From an uncultured Bacteroides sp. (GTDB lineage Bacteria; Bacteroidota; Bacteroidia; Bacteroidales; Bacteroidaceae): 64,000 nt of DNA. The notes beneath the pieces were generated by a model that had not been told where the DNA came from, ran no database searches, and was given only the letters and a program-made list of their open reading frames with translations. Shown here piece after piece: positions 36,517-44,635 of the stretch; the stretch's first letter is position 1, and the number at the start of each line of letters is the position of its first letter. Location of the stretch: assembly GCA_949289295.1 (NCBI GenBank), contig CASENM010000045.1, positions 62,001 to 126,000 of the forward strand, written 5' to 3'. The position numbers and the translations under genes are program-made.

Positions 36517-37416
36517 CTAGTTCTGCAACCGCCGGTATTCTTCCGGACCGGTTCCGGTGATGCGCCTGAAGACACGGCTGAACCGGCTGACATCGGGGAA
36601 ACCCAGCAGACGGGCCACTGAGGCCGGTGTGCTGTCTGTCTCCGACAGCATCTGTCTGGCCGTTTCCATCCGTCTCAGCTGCACATATTCTTCCAGTGTC
36701 TTTCCCGTCCCGAATTTCAGAAGGTCCGTGAAGTAGGCTGGCGAGAGATTCAGCCGTCCGGCGCAATATTCCGGGGTGGGGAAAACGCCGTGGCTCATTT
36801 GTCCTGAAGTGATATATTCGTCTATCAGTCCTTTGAATTTTCTGAGGATGTCCTTGTTCTTGTCTTCCCTTGTGATGAACTGGCGTTCGTAGTAACGCGA
36901 GCAATAGTCGAGAAGCAGTTCGATAAGCCGGGAAATCAGTGTGCTGCTGTGCGAGTCGATGGTATGGTGCAGTTCACGCCCGATGGCCTCGAAGCAGCGG
37001 ATGACAACGGCCTTCTCGCGTTGGGAGAGATGCAGGGCCTCCTCTTTCCGGTAGAAGAAGAAGGTATAGTTGCCGATGTGGTTGTTGAGGGTGGTGCGGA
37101 ACAGCAGATCGGGATGGAAGGCCAGCAGGAAGCCTTTTTCCGGAAGCGTATTTTCCGCGTTCATCCGGAACACTTCGCCGGGAGTGAGGAATACCATGGT
37201 GGCGTTCGAAAAATCGTAATGCCTCCGTCCGCAGCAGCTGCAGTTGTCCATACATTCTTCTATCAGCAGAACGGCGTAGAACCCGAACTTCACGAAATCC
37301 TGTCCAAAGTCCGGATTCTCCAGATTGATGAGGCTGGCCTGCGGATGCAAAGTCCTGGTCCCGAGGCAACGGTTGCACTCACATACATCCTTTATGTCCA
37401 AGATATCTTTTTCCAT
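36517..37416 (-). CDS. AraC-family transcriptional regulator
   Basis: 299 residues. The N-terminal ~170 residues form a cupin-like effector domain (FLTPGEVFRMNAENT ... GFLLAFHPDLLF) preceded by a cysteine-rich stretch (CECNRC near residue 13 and CMDNCSCCGRR near 55). The C-terminal ~100 residues carry the two HTH units with the AraC signature (VARLLGFPDVSRFSRVFRRITGTGPEEYR). It heads an operon with an ECF S-component and GH3 and probably controls it; the cysteines could sense metal or redox state, which is conjecture. A -7 box lies 40 bases upstream of the ATG. Confidence 0.88.
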   Translation of the reverse strand: MEKDILDIKDVCECNRCLGTRTLHPQASLINLENPDFGQDFVKFGFYAVLLIEECMDNCSCCGRRHYDFSNATMVFLTPGEVFRMNAENTLPEKGFLLAFHPDLLFRTTLNNHIGNYTFFFYRKEEALHLSQREKAVVIRCFEAIGRELHHTIDSHSSTLISRLIELLLDYCSRYYERQFITREDKNKDILRKFKGLIDEYITSGQMSHGVFPTPEYCAGRLNLSPAYFTDLLKFGTGKTLEEYVQLRRMETARQMLSETDSTPASVARLLGFPDVSRFSRVFRRITGTGPEEYRRLQN

Positions 37417-37456
37417 TTCTTTCCGGGGCAGATAGTTGTGCCTTGTTTCCTGATTA

Positions 37457-37464
37457 CAAAAATA
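37457..37464 (-). promoter_or_regulatory. -7 box of the AraC-ECF-GH3 operon
   Basis: Minus-strand TATTTTTG, an exact TAnnTTTG match, 40 bases ahead of the AraC ATG at 37416. No TTTG is found at -33. Confidence 0.5.
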
Positions 37465-37636
37465 AGAGGATATTTTGACATAACCATAACCTGAATTACA
37501 GATTCGGCAACCACTTTTACAAACTTATCGAGAACCGGGGACTGGCTATCAGCATATGCCGGAAGCTATCTTCCCGGGAGGAATCAGTGTCAGAATCTGA
37601 TTCTTAAAATACATTAAGCATTTGTTTTAAAACATG

Positions 37637-37670
37637 AATTCCGCTTTGTCATTCCAAACAAAGCGGAATT
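37637..37670. repeat. Perfect 13-bp inverted repeat in the divergent region
   Basis: AATTCCGCTTTGT and its exact complement with an 8-base loop, followed by TTCCGTTG rather than a T-run. It is 92 bases upstream of ATG 37762, so an attenuator or operator is as likely as a terminator. Confidence 0.6.
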
Positions 37671-37761
37671 TTCCGTTGTTCTAAAGTCACTGTCTGCACA
37701 AATGAAATGACTTGACTGACAGCCTGAAAAGGGTATGTGTAACTAGACTGACTAAAAACAA

Positions 37762-39618
37762 ATGAGAAGAAAAAGTTTTTTGATTGCTTTTATCTGCAGT
37801 TTATTTTTGGTGGCCTGTGAGCAAACCGATCAGACGGACAATAGGGGAGAGCCCCGAGGAGGTCTCGTGTTCCGTCTGCGAACTGCCGGTTATGAGAGTG
37901 AGGAAGGGCGTTCCGTTTCTGTGGAGAAAGCGGATTACGACCGGGTAGAGTATTATGTGACGGATGAGGACGGTTATGTGGTGGACGGCATCAAAAGCTT
38001 CTATGATCCGTCTGCAGCCGAACTGCGCCTGGAAGGATTGAGGGAAGGGGAATATCACCTGCTGGTGCTTGGCATTGACGGGGACTGGGAGCGGGACCGG
38101 GCCGTTGTCCGTGAGTTGAGGCACCAGTCGGATGAATGGCTTGCCTTTCCGGCCGACCTGCACCGTCCTCTTGAGGCGGAGTATTTTTATTCTCTGAATC
38201 CTTTCCGTGTCACTTCTGTCACGGGGCCTGACGGAAAGGAAGAAGGGGTGACATTTTCCGGCGATGTGGTGCAGCGGCGTATTGTGGGACGGGCTGACTT
38301 CTCGTTCTCTTTCAACAATGAGTATGTGCGCCATGCGGTGACCGGACTGAAAGTCCGGCTGGACAATGTACGTTTCCGGACCGGATTTTCCGGTGACGGC
38401 ATGTTCTCCGGCCAGAGCGACGGGATGACGGACGAGCTGGACGTGAGCCTTTCTGCCGGGAAGCTGTTCCTGCCGACCGTAGATGATTCCCCTTTGGCCG
38501 GAGAAGTGGAAGTGCTGACACGGAACTATCAGGGCCACCAGGTGCGCCGGGTGTTTGCCTTTGGCGGCTTGTCCGTATCCGGGAACCGGATTGAACGGAT
38601 CCATACCCGTGTGGAGCACCCGGATGACCGGACGGGAACGATGTTTTTCACAGAGGCTGCCTATCGGGAAGGTGCGTACGGGAGAATCCTTCAGGACGGA
38701 GAGACGAAGGATGTATATGCCGATTCCCGGTCGCGCTCGTTCAATACAGCCCGTCCCTTGCAGGCGGAGGTGACCGGGGAAGGGCAACTTCATCTTCGTT
38801 TTTATTCTCCCCGTGAGCTGAAGAACGTGACGGTGAGGGCACGCATCCCTTCTGTCGATCCGGAATATTTTGACCTGGCCTATTTTGAATCGCTTCCGGC
38901 CTTTGCCGATTTCTACCGGGAACTTCCGCTTTTGACCGGTGACGGCGTGTATCGGACAGAGTCGGGGCGTAATCTTCATCTCGCGGCATTGGAACCGGCC
39001 GTCCTCCAGGGGATGGAACTGAAGGTGGACGCGGATGACGACTACTGGAGAAAGCTTCAGCAGATCAAGCACGGATGGAACATTTCGTTCGGACTGTATG
39101 GCGGTGATCCGGACAAGACCGACGGTGGACCTACGGGCAACTGGATGGGAATACGTCCGGTGCACTGCCGTGAGGTGGTGGCCTTGTTCATCAATTTCAC
39201 CTATATGATTGACATGCCCGAGCATGAGGAAATTCTAAGGGCAAACGAGGACCGTCTTTATGGTAACGGAGGCGTGACGGACAAGGTGACGGCTGAGACA
39301 GTATTGGCCCAGATGCGGCAAGAACGTTCGCTGACGGTGGGACTGGTTTATCCCGGCAACGGTGTGGTTGGTCTGGGAGGCGGCTCTGTCTTCGGTGCCT
39401 ACCAGTCGGCCTGGCTGAGTCATTATCACGACACGTATGCCTGTGAGGTCATGTTCCATGAACTGGGGCACGTGATGGGATATTCCCACAGCAGCTCGTT
39501 CACTTATGGTCCTTGGGCGCAGGAACTGATGAACCAATTTTACGTAGAGCATATCCATGAGATGCCGGTCGATTCGCCCGATTATCTGGATAGCAAGAAT
39601 AATCCGAACTTATATTAA
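37762..39618 (+). CDS. Zinc metalloprotease lipoprotein (metzincin motif) with Mfa2/FimB-like N-terminus
   Basis: 618 residues. Lipobox LVAC (Cys19) followed by acidic residues (EQTDQTD). Residues ~30-290 look like the two beta-sandwich domains of FimB/Mfa2-type fimbrial anchor proteins (DRVEYYVTDEDGYVVDG; LRLEGLREGEYHLLVLG). Near the C-terminus is the extended metzincin zinc site HELGHVMGYSH: His566, Glu567, His570, His576 fit HExxHxxGxxH; preceding GLGGGSVFGAYQSAW and following FTYGPWAQELMNQFY shape the active site. This should be a surface endopeptidase, target unknown. It is first of three genes: the next starts 8 bases after its stop. Which metzincin subfamily it belongs to I cannot say. 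Confidence 0.72.
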   Translation: MRRKSFLIAFICSLFLVACEQTDQTDNRGEPRGGLVFRLRTAGYESEEGRSVSVEKADYDRVEYYVTDEDGYVVDGIKSFYDPSAAELRLEGLREGEYHLLVLGIDGDWERDRAVVRELRHQSDEWLAFPADLHRPLEAEYFYSLNPFRVTSVTGPDGKEEGVTFSGDVVQRRIVGRADFSFSFNNEYVRHAVTGLKVRLDNVRFRTGFSGDGMFSGQSDGMTDELDVSLSAGKLFLPTVDDSPLAGEVEVLTRNYQGHQVRRVFAFGGLSVSGNRIERIHTRVEHPDDRTGTMFFTEAAYREGAYGRILQDGETKDVYADSRSRSFNTARPLQAEVTGEGQLHLRFYSPRELKNVTVRARIPSVDPEYFDLAYFESLPAFADFYRELPLLTGDGVYRTESGRNLHLAALEPAVLQGMELKVDADDDYWRKLQQIKHGWNISFGLYGGDPDKTDGGPTGNWMGIRPVHCREVVALFINFTYMIDMPEHEEILRANEDRLYGNGGVTDKVTAETVLAQMRQERSLTVGLVYPGNGVVGLGGGSVFGAYQSAWLSHYHDTYACEVMFHELGHVMGYSHSSSFTYGPWAQELMNQFYVEHIHEMPVDSPDYLDSKNNPNLY

Positions 39619-39626
39619 GAAACGAC

Positions 39627-41849
39627 ATGAGACTGATTCAAATGAAATATTGCATTTATTGTATGCTGGGGCTGCTGCTTTGTGTGTCCTGCAGCCGGGA
39701 AGAAACGGTGGGGCAGGCACAGGACGGAATGGCGGAAGCCCGGCTGAAAGTGGACGGATTGTCCGGCAGCTCCGGTGAGGAGGCTGATTCGGAAATGGGT
39801 ATTGTCAAGGGATTCCGTTTTGAGGACGGCAGGTTGGAAGAGATATTCTCTACGTTGTCCGTGGATGAGGAAGGGATATGCCGGTTCCGGCCTTCCCGGT
39901 TGGAAGGAGAGGTTTACTTCCTGGCGAATCCGGAAACCGTGGAGGGACTGGACGGACTGGTTCCCGGGGTGACCCGTCTGGAGGATTATATGGGCCTGAA
40001 ATTCTCGTCGCCTTCCTTGTCGGCCGGGACGTTGCCGATGACCGGGCGGATGCTTCTTGACGGAAGTGACTCCCCGGTGAGTCTGAAACGGAGTGTGGCG
40101 CGTGTGGATCTGTCGTCATTCTCAAAAGGAGTGGCGGTGAAGCGTGTGAGTGTCAGCAATATCCTAAGGAAAGGTTATGTCAATGAGACGGGAAATGCAT
40201 GCGCCCCCGACCGGGCGGATACGGCCGACTTCCGGAAAACGTATGCGGACGGGGAATTTGTCAACCGTCGTGAACCGTTGTTCTATCTGGCTGAACAGGA
40301 GAACCCGGAGCTGGAGGTCGAAATCGTGATTGAAAGCGAAGGGGCCTGGCATCGGCTCAAGACACGTTTGCCTGAGACGGTCCGACGGAACACGGTCTAT
40401 CATCTTCATGTGCATGGCTTGGGGGCTTCTGCCGCGGTGGACGTGGCAGCCGGCGACTGGGAGTATGGAGATGGTGCGGAATCAGAGGGCAACCCTCTCG
40501 GCCGGGTGGATGTGGCCGCCTCCGATCTGTCAGACGGAGTCAGAGTCAGTGCGACGAACGACACGGTATACGTGCCTTATTATGGTTCGGATTTCCGTCT
40601 GGCTTTGTCGGGGGAGAGCGATGCCAGAGTGGAAGTGGACGGCATGGTACAGGGGGTGACGGTACAGCCTTTGAGCGTCAGAAGTCTGCAGCCCGTGGCG
40701 GAAGTGGCGGTAGCCAGCCCGATCCGAATGCCGGGCACGATACGCGAATACATTTATCTGGACATTTTCAGCCAGGATGCATATTCGGGAAGAGTGGTGT
40801 TGGTCTTTGAAGAAAGTCCCGTCAGGCTGGAGGGGAAAATCCGGTTCGATTCAGAGGGGGTGTGCGATTTCGGCCAGTATGTGGAAGGAGAGCTGGGACA
40901 GATTGTCTTGCCTGAAAACCGCGTGATACGTCTGGAGTTTGCGGAAAACTCCTCCCATTGGATGAGGCTGGACGAGAGAGAAGGGAAAGTGTATCGCATC
41001 CTGGGCGGATGGAAGCCGAATGACCCGGAGGCTGACGGACGGGTGCAGGAAGGACGGATTGTCATCTCCGACCCGGACGGGCGGCATGAAGAGTCTTATA
41101 CAATCCGCCGTATCAACTGGGGACTGCCTGTGGTGAACATTCATGGCACCTGGTGGTGCAAGTATAATCTGCGGGGAAATGTGAAGCGTTTCGAGGATCA
41201 GGTATCCATAGCGGATGATCCGGCCTCGCAGGAAGACCTGGCCGCTTATCTGACGGATTGCAGCGAGGAGGAACTGTTGCGTCTGATGGGGCATCAGTAT
41301 CAGGCCGGCAATCCGGACGGACTGCCTCTGGCGCATGACGGAAGCAGTTTCTATTTTGAAGGGATGAAAGCTTCCGGACAGAATTTCGGGACTGCCGATC
41401 CGGTTCTGATGGCTCCGGAAGGATACCGTATCCCAAGCTATGAGGACTATGCCTTCTTTTCCTGGGGTGACGATGTGAATATGGGAGGAGTCGGTTCGCG
41501 CCAGTTCAACAACAAGACAGGCCAGCGGCTGACTGTCAGCATTGTGGAACGTGACGTGTCGTTCCTGGAAAAACCTTTCGGGGTGATTTCCTTTTATGAT
41601 TTTGAACTCGACGGCAGTCATTGGGTGCTGTTCGGACTGGGACACCAATGGAATACGACACCTGGGAACATCGCCCGCATGAATATCCTGCTGGCCACTT
41701 ACGGCGACTCTTCGCGTTCGTGGGGGATGGAGGGATATTCTTCTGCGGAAAAGCCGGGAAACAACTGGTTCAAGTTTGTGGCCCACAACAACCAGAAGAC
41801 AAGAACCATCCGTTGTGTGAAGATTCCGGTGGAATATGTGTATGAGTAA
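39627..41849 (+). CDS. Fimbrillin-like lipoprotein with Fib_succ_major/FGE-like C-terminus (paralogue 1)
   Basis: 740 residues. Lipobox VSC (Cys22) followed by SREE. The N-half is of fimbrillin/Mfa type (LPMTGRM, VSLKRSVARVDLSSF). The C-terminal ~180 residues (from GTADPVLMAPEGYRIPSYEDYAF to KTRTIRCVKIPVEYVYE, read as separate blocks) resemble the 'Fibrobacter succinogenes major paralogous' domain, a C-type-lectin/formylglycine-generating-enzyme-like fold used as a surface module. A middle block GGWKPNDPEADGRVQEGRI and HGTWWCKYNLRGN is shared with the next gene. In frame, ATG 39642 is an alternative start. It belongs with the upstream metalloprotease and downstream paralogue. Confidence 0.65.
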   Translation: MRLIQMKYCIYCMLGLLLCVSCSREETVGQAQDGMAEARLKVDGLSGSSGEEADSEMGIVKGFRFEDGRLEEIFSTLSVDEEGICRFRPSRLEGEVYFLANPETVEGLDGLVPGVTRLEDYMGLKFSSPSLSAGTLPMTGRMLLDGSDSPVSLKRSVARVDLSSFSKGVAVKRVSVSNILRKGYVNETGNACAPDRADTADFRKTYADGEFVNRREPLFYLAEQENPELEVEIVIESEGAWHRLKTRLPETVRRNTVYHLHVHGLGASAAVDVAAGDWEYGDGAESEGNPLGRVDVAASDLSDGVRVSATNDTVYVPYYGSDFRLALSGESDARVEVDGMVQGVTVQPLSVRSLQPVAEVAVASPIRMPGTIREYIYLDIFSQDAYSGRVVLVFEESPVRLEGKIRFDSEGVCDFGQYVEGELGQIVLPENRVIRLEFAENSSHWMRLDEREGKVYRILGGWKPNDPEADGRVQEGRIVISDPDGRHEESYTIRRINWGLPVVNIHGTWWCKYNLRGNVKRFEDQVSIADDPASQEDLAAYLTDCSEEELLRLMGHQYQAGNPDGLPLAHDGSSFYFEGMKASGQNFGTADPVLMAPEGYRIPSYEDYAFFSWGDDVNMGGVGSRQFNNKTGQRLTVSIVERDVSFLEKPFGVISFYDFELDGSHWVLFGLGHQWNTTPGNIARMNILLATYGDSSRSWGMEGYSSAEKPGNNWFKFVAHNNQKTRTIRCVKIPVEYVYE

Positions 41850-41879
41850 ATGGTAATGTTTACATTAAATTGTCAGAAT

Positions 41880-44153
41880 ATGAACAGAATATATTTGAAG
41901 ATAGCCGTCTGGTGCATGACGGCCTTTACCTTACAGGCCTGTACAGACAAGGAAAATCCGGAAGTTTCAGGTCCGGGCGATGGAAAGATGGTGAAAGTCC
42001 GGCTGGCTTCTTTTCCGGCAGAAGGAGTGTTTGCTCCGGATCATGACGGAAATCTTACGAAAACCGGAGCCTATCTTTTTGAGAACGGAGTACTGGAAAA
42101 GGTATGGGAGAATCTGTCGCCTGCAGAAGAAGGGTATGAATTGCAGATTGGCCGATTTTCAGGACATTTGTATGTGGTGGCCGGTGAAGAGGGACTTGTG
42201 TTGGACAAGAATCCCGAAACGGGCAGCCTGACTGAGGAGGAGTGGCTGGAAACGACGGTCGGTGCCCAGGATGGACTGGCGGTGCATTATGCTTCCGGTT
42301 GTCTGGACCTTTCCGGGCTGGACGGGAAACCCCAGCCTGTAGCGATGACGTTGAAGCGTGGTGTGGCACGTTTTGACCTGCGGACGGACTCATCGGTGGC
42401 GGTCAGCGGATTCGTCCTGAGGAACGTGGCGTTTCGGGGATATTGTTTCCCCCGGGCCTCGGCCAGTGTGCCTGACACGGCAGAACGTGGAGATGTACCG
42501 GTGCGTTTCGACACTGCCTGGTCCGGAGAAAAAGCCGGAGTGGCGTATGTGTATGAGCAGCAGAGCCCGGAACTGGCCGTGTCGCTGGATATAACGGTAG
42601 ACGGAGAACCTCGTCATCTGGAAAGCCGGTTGCCGGGAATCATCCGTCGGAATACGGTCTATACGGTATCCGTGCATCGTGACGGGGCGAGTGTCCGGCT
42701 GGATGTAGAGGAATGGGGAGAAGAAAACTCCGATCTGCATGTTCCGTTGGACGGAACGCTCAGAGTTTCTTCGGATACGGCTTTGCCCGAAGGTGTGTCG
42801 TTGTCGGATGACAGGACTACGCTGGCACTTCCGCATCTGGCCACCGATTTCACGTTTGCCGTGGATTGTGACAGTGAACTGGAACTGGTTTCTCAAGATG
42901 GAGATTATCCGTTGTCTGTCGAGCCGGTAAGGCAGGAAGGCGCCAATCTTTTCCGCATCCGCAAGCCGCTGTATGTCCCTGGCCAGCCGGCAGGAAAAGT
43001 GGCATTGCTGTTTCATCGCAAGGGACTGGAGAACACGTATGCCGAAGACCGCCTCACGCTTTCCGTCTCACCGAATCCCACTACGGTTTCCGGTCTGTTG
43101 GCTTTCGACAGAGACTCGCATGCCTGCGATTTCGCGCGTTACATTGACAACGAGCTGGGAGTTCTTACCTTACCTTCCGGGAAAGAGCTGGCAGTGGAGT
43201 TTGATGCGGGCGAAGATCCGTGGATAAAGCTCGACAAGAAGGAGGATGGAAACGTCTGGCGGGTGGTGGCGGGATGGAAACCCAATGACCCGACGGCGGA
43301 CGGGAGAGTTCAGGCTGCCCGTCTGGTGGTGAGGAACAGTTCCGACGGGTCGGCCCGTGAAGAATATGTCGTGAAGCGGCGCAACTATGGACTGCCCGTC
43401 ACCTGGTTTCATGGAGTGTGGTGGTGCAAATACAATGCACGCGGCAATTCCCGTGTGTTTGCAGACCAGATTCTGTCATCGGCCGATCCGGCTGTGATGG
43501 AAGGAAAGTCCGTGTTTGATTACCTGTCGACATGTACTGCGGAGTCGTTCTTCGATTTGTGGAAATGGGCTTATCAGGGCGATAGCGGAAACGGCCTGCA
43601 AGTGGTGGATGACGGCGGAAAGGCGGTTCTTGACAGGTTCGATGCCCAGTCGTCCGTACATATCAACAAGTTGCCTGCCGATGCTTTGTCGCCCGAGGGG
43701 TACGAGCTTCCTTCGATGGAAGAATTCAACCGTGTGTTCGATGCCACAGACTATATCGTGGTGTCGTGGAACGGTACCCATACATTGGTGAATCCATGGA
43801 ACGGACATGCCACGGTGAAGCGCCAGCGTGCGTTCCGCAACGATATATCGGTCGGTACGGTAGACCTGGGTGACGTGATTTCAATCGCCATGTGGAGTCC
43901 TGACTATCCGGAGCACGAGCCGATAGTGTGGTATGGGGTCAGTGCGCAATGGAATGCAGAAGGTATCCTTCATGCCGGACATTACAACAACATTCTGTTC
44001 GGGGTATATTCGCCTGAGGGAAGCGGCTGGTACGTACAAGGCTCGCTGGGAGGAGGTCTGTATATGGTGAAGAACGGTGCGGGTACAAAGGATACACGCG
44101 TTCTCCGTTTCAAGAAATCGCCGGTAGAATACATCTACGGGTATTCTGAATAG
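41880..44153 (+). CDS. Fimbrillin-like lipoprotein with Fib_succ_major/FGE-like C-terminus (paralogue 2)
   Basis: 757 residues from ATG 41880 (an upstream ATG at 41850 abutting the preceding stop would put ten residues before the signal peptide). Lipobox LQAC (Cys21), then TDKEN. It is a paralogue of the preceding protein: VAMTLKRGVARFDLR matches its LKRSVARVDL, GGWKPNDP-like AGWKPNDPTADGRVQ and WWCKYNARGN are conserved, and both end in KxPVEYxY. Overall identity looks moderate, so the duplication is old. The C-terminal domain has GYELPSMEEFNRVF and DTRVLRFKKSPVEYIYG. Probably a surface adhesin or pilus subunit. A strong terminator follows. Confidence 0.65.
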   Translation: MNRIYLKIAVWCMTAFTLQACTDKENPEVSGPGDGKMVKVRLASFPAEGVFAPDHDGNLTKTGAYLFENGVLEKVWENLSPAEEGYELQIGRFSGHLYVVAGEEGLVLDKNPETGSLTEEEWLETTVGAQDGLAVHYASGCLDLSGLDGKPQPVAMTLKRGVARFDLRTDSSVAVSGFVLRNVAFRGYCFPRASASVPDTAERGDVPVRFDTAWSGEKAGVAYVYEQQSPELAVSLDITVDGEPRHLESRLPGIIRRNTVYTVSVHRDGASVRLDVEEWGEENSDLHVPLDGTLRVSSDTALPEGVSLSDDRTTLALPHLATDFTFAVDCDSELELVSQDGDYPLSVEPVRQEGANLFRIRKPLYVPGQPAGKVALLFHRKGLENTYAEDRLTLSVSPNPTTVSGLLAFDRDSHACDFARYIDNELGVLTLPSGKELAVEFDAGEDPWIKLDKKEDGNVWRVVAGWKPNDPTADGRVQAARLVVRNSSDGSAREEYVVKRRNYGLPVTWFHGVWWCKYNARGNSRVFADQILSSADPAVMEGKSVFDYLSTCTAESFFDLWKWAYQGDSGNGLQVVDDGGKAVLDRFDAQSSVHINKLPADALSPEGYELPSMEEFNRVFDATDYIVVSWNGTHTLVNPWNGHATVKRQRAFRNDISVGTVDLGDVISIAMWSPDYPEHEPIVWYGVSAQWNAEGILHAGHYNNILFGVYSPEGSGWYVQGSLGGGLYMVKNGAGTKDTRVLRFKKSPVEYIYGYSE

Positions 44154-44173
44154 GAAAAACGGAAAAAAGAAAA

Positions 44174-44209
44174 ACGCTGATGGCTCTTTCTGAGCCATCA
44201 GCGTTTTTT
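44174..44209 (+). terminator. Rho-independent terminator of the metalloprotease-fimbrillin unit
   Basis: Perfect 13-bp stem (ACGCTGATGGCTC / GAGCCATCAGCGT), 5-base loop, followed by TTTTT. It lies 20 bases after the stop at 44153. Confidence 0.9.
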
Positions 44210-44213
44210 AATG

Positions 44214-44299
44214 TACTCGAAGCGGGACTTGAACCCGCACAGCCATTACTGGCCAAGGGATTTTAAGTCCCTCGTGTCTACCGATTCCACCATTCGAGC
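44214..44299 (-). tRNA. tRNA-Leu (anticodon UAA)
   Basis: An 86-base class II tRNA: acceptor GCTCGAA, D-arm with GGTGGAATCGGTAGACAC, anticodon loop CTTAAAA (UAA), a variable arm (TTGGCCAGTAATGGCTGT), and T-arm GGTTCAAGTCC. CCA is not encoded. It is downstream of tRNA-Gly in one transcript. Confidence 0.95.
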
Positions 44300-44313
44300 A
44301 GCCTTTCAAAGAG

Positions 44314-44386
44314 AGCGGAAAACGAGACTCGAACTCGCGACCCCAACCTTGGCAAGGTTGTGCTCTACCAACTGAGCTATTTCCGC
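44314..44386 (-). tRNA. tRNA-Gly (anticodon GCC)
   Basis: A 73-base cloverleaf: acceptor GCGGAAA / TTTCCGC, D-arm AGCTCAGTTGGTAGAGC, anticodon stem CAACC/GGTTG with loop TTGCCAA (GCC), T-arm GAGTTCGAGTCTC. First gene of a two-tRNA operon, 14 bases ahead of tRNA-Leu. Confidence 0.96.
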
Positions 44387-44397
44387 ATCAACGGGTG

Positions 44398-44429
44398 CAA
44401 ATGTAGGTACTTTTAGGCTAGCTTCCAAA
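44398..44429 (-). promoter_or_regulatory. Promoter of the tRNA-Gly/tRNA-Leu operon
   Basis: On the minus strand TTTG (44429-44426) and TACATTTG (44405-44398) are 20 bases apart, a full match to the Bacteroidetes promoter, 11 bases before the tRNA. Confidence 0.75.
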
Positions 44430-44496
44430 CATTTCTCCCGTTTTCTTTCTAAAAAGGCACGGCTTCTTTCATTTTAAAGTGTCGTCAGTCACTGGT

Positions 44497-44580
44497 GTAG
44501 GGGTATATTCGATACGCCCCTACGATAACGGGTGGCACCATGTCAATATATCCGGGCGGACACACGGGTCCGCCCCTACG
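44497..44580. repeat. Pair of intergenic palindromes (GTAGGGG... and GGGCGGAC... elements)
   Basis: GTAGGGGTATA...CGCCCCTAC (44497-44523) and GGGCGGAC-6-GTCCGCCC (44554-44575) followed by CTACGGG. Such GC-rich palindromes recur between genes in many Bacteroidales genomes as far as I recall. It lies downstream of argH and upstream of the tRNA promoter; either could act as an argH terminator. Confidence 0.5.
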
Positions 44581-44635
44581 GGTCGATGGTGTAAAGGATA
44601 GCATATTAATGAAAGAGCCTGTCTGAAAAAGACTT

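Larger units (their letters stand above)
37417..37761. other. 345-base divergent intergenic region between AraC and the metalloprotease unit
   Basis: No ORF with coding character is seen. It holds the AraC -7 box (37457-37464), GGAAG/CTTCC at 37561-37574, GAATCAG/CTGATTC at 37581-37603 overlapping AGAATC-T-GATTCT at 37592-37604, and a perfect 13-bp inverted repeat at 37637-37670. No TAnnTTTG box is found for the plus-strand gene at 37762. Confidence 0.6.

Noticed and set aside
37801-39225. Minus-strand open frame of 474 codons opposite the metalloprotease
   Set aside because: Antisense shadow with biased His/Arg composition; no domain recognised.
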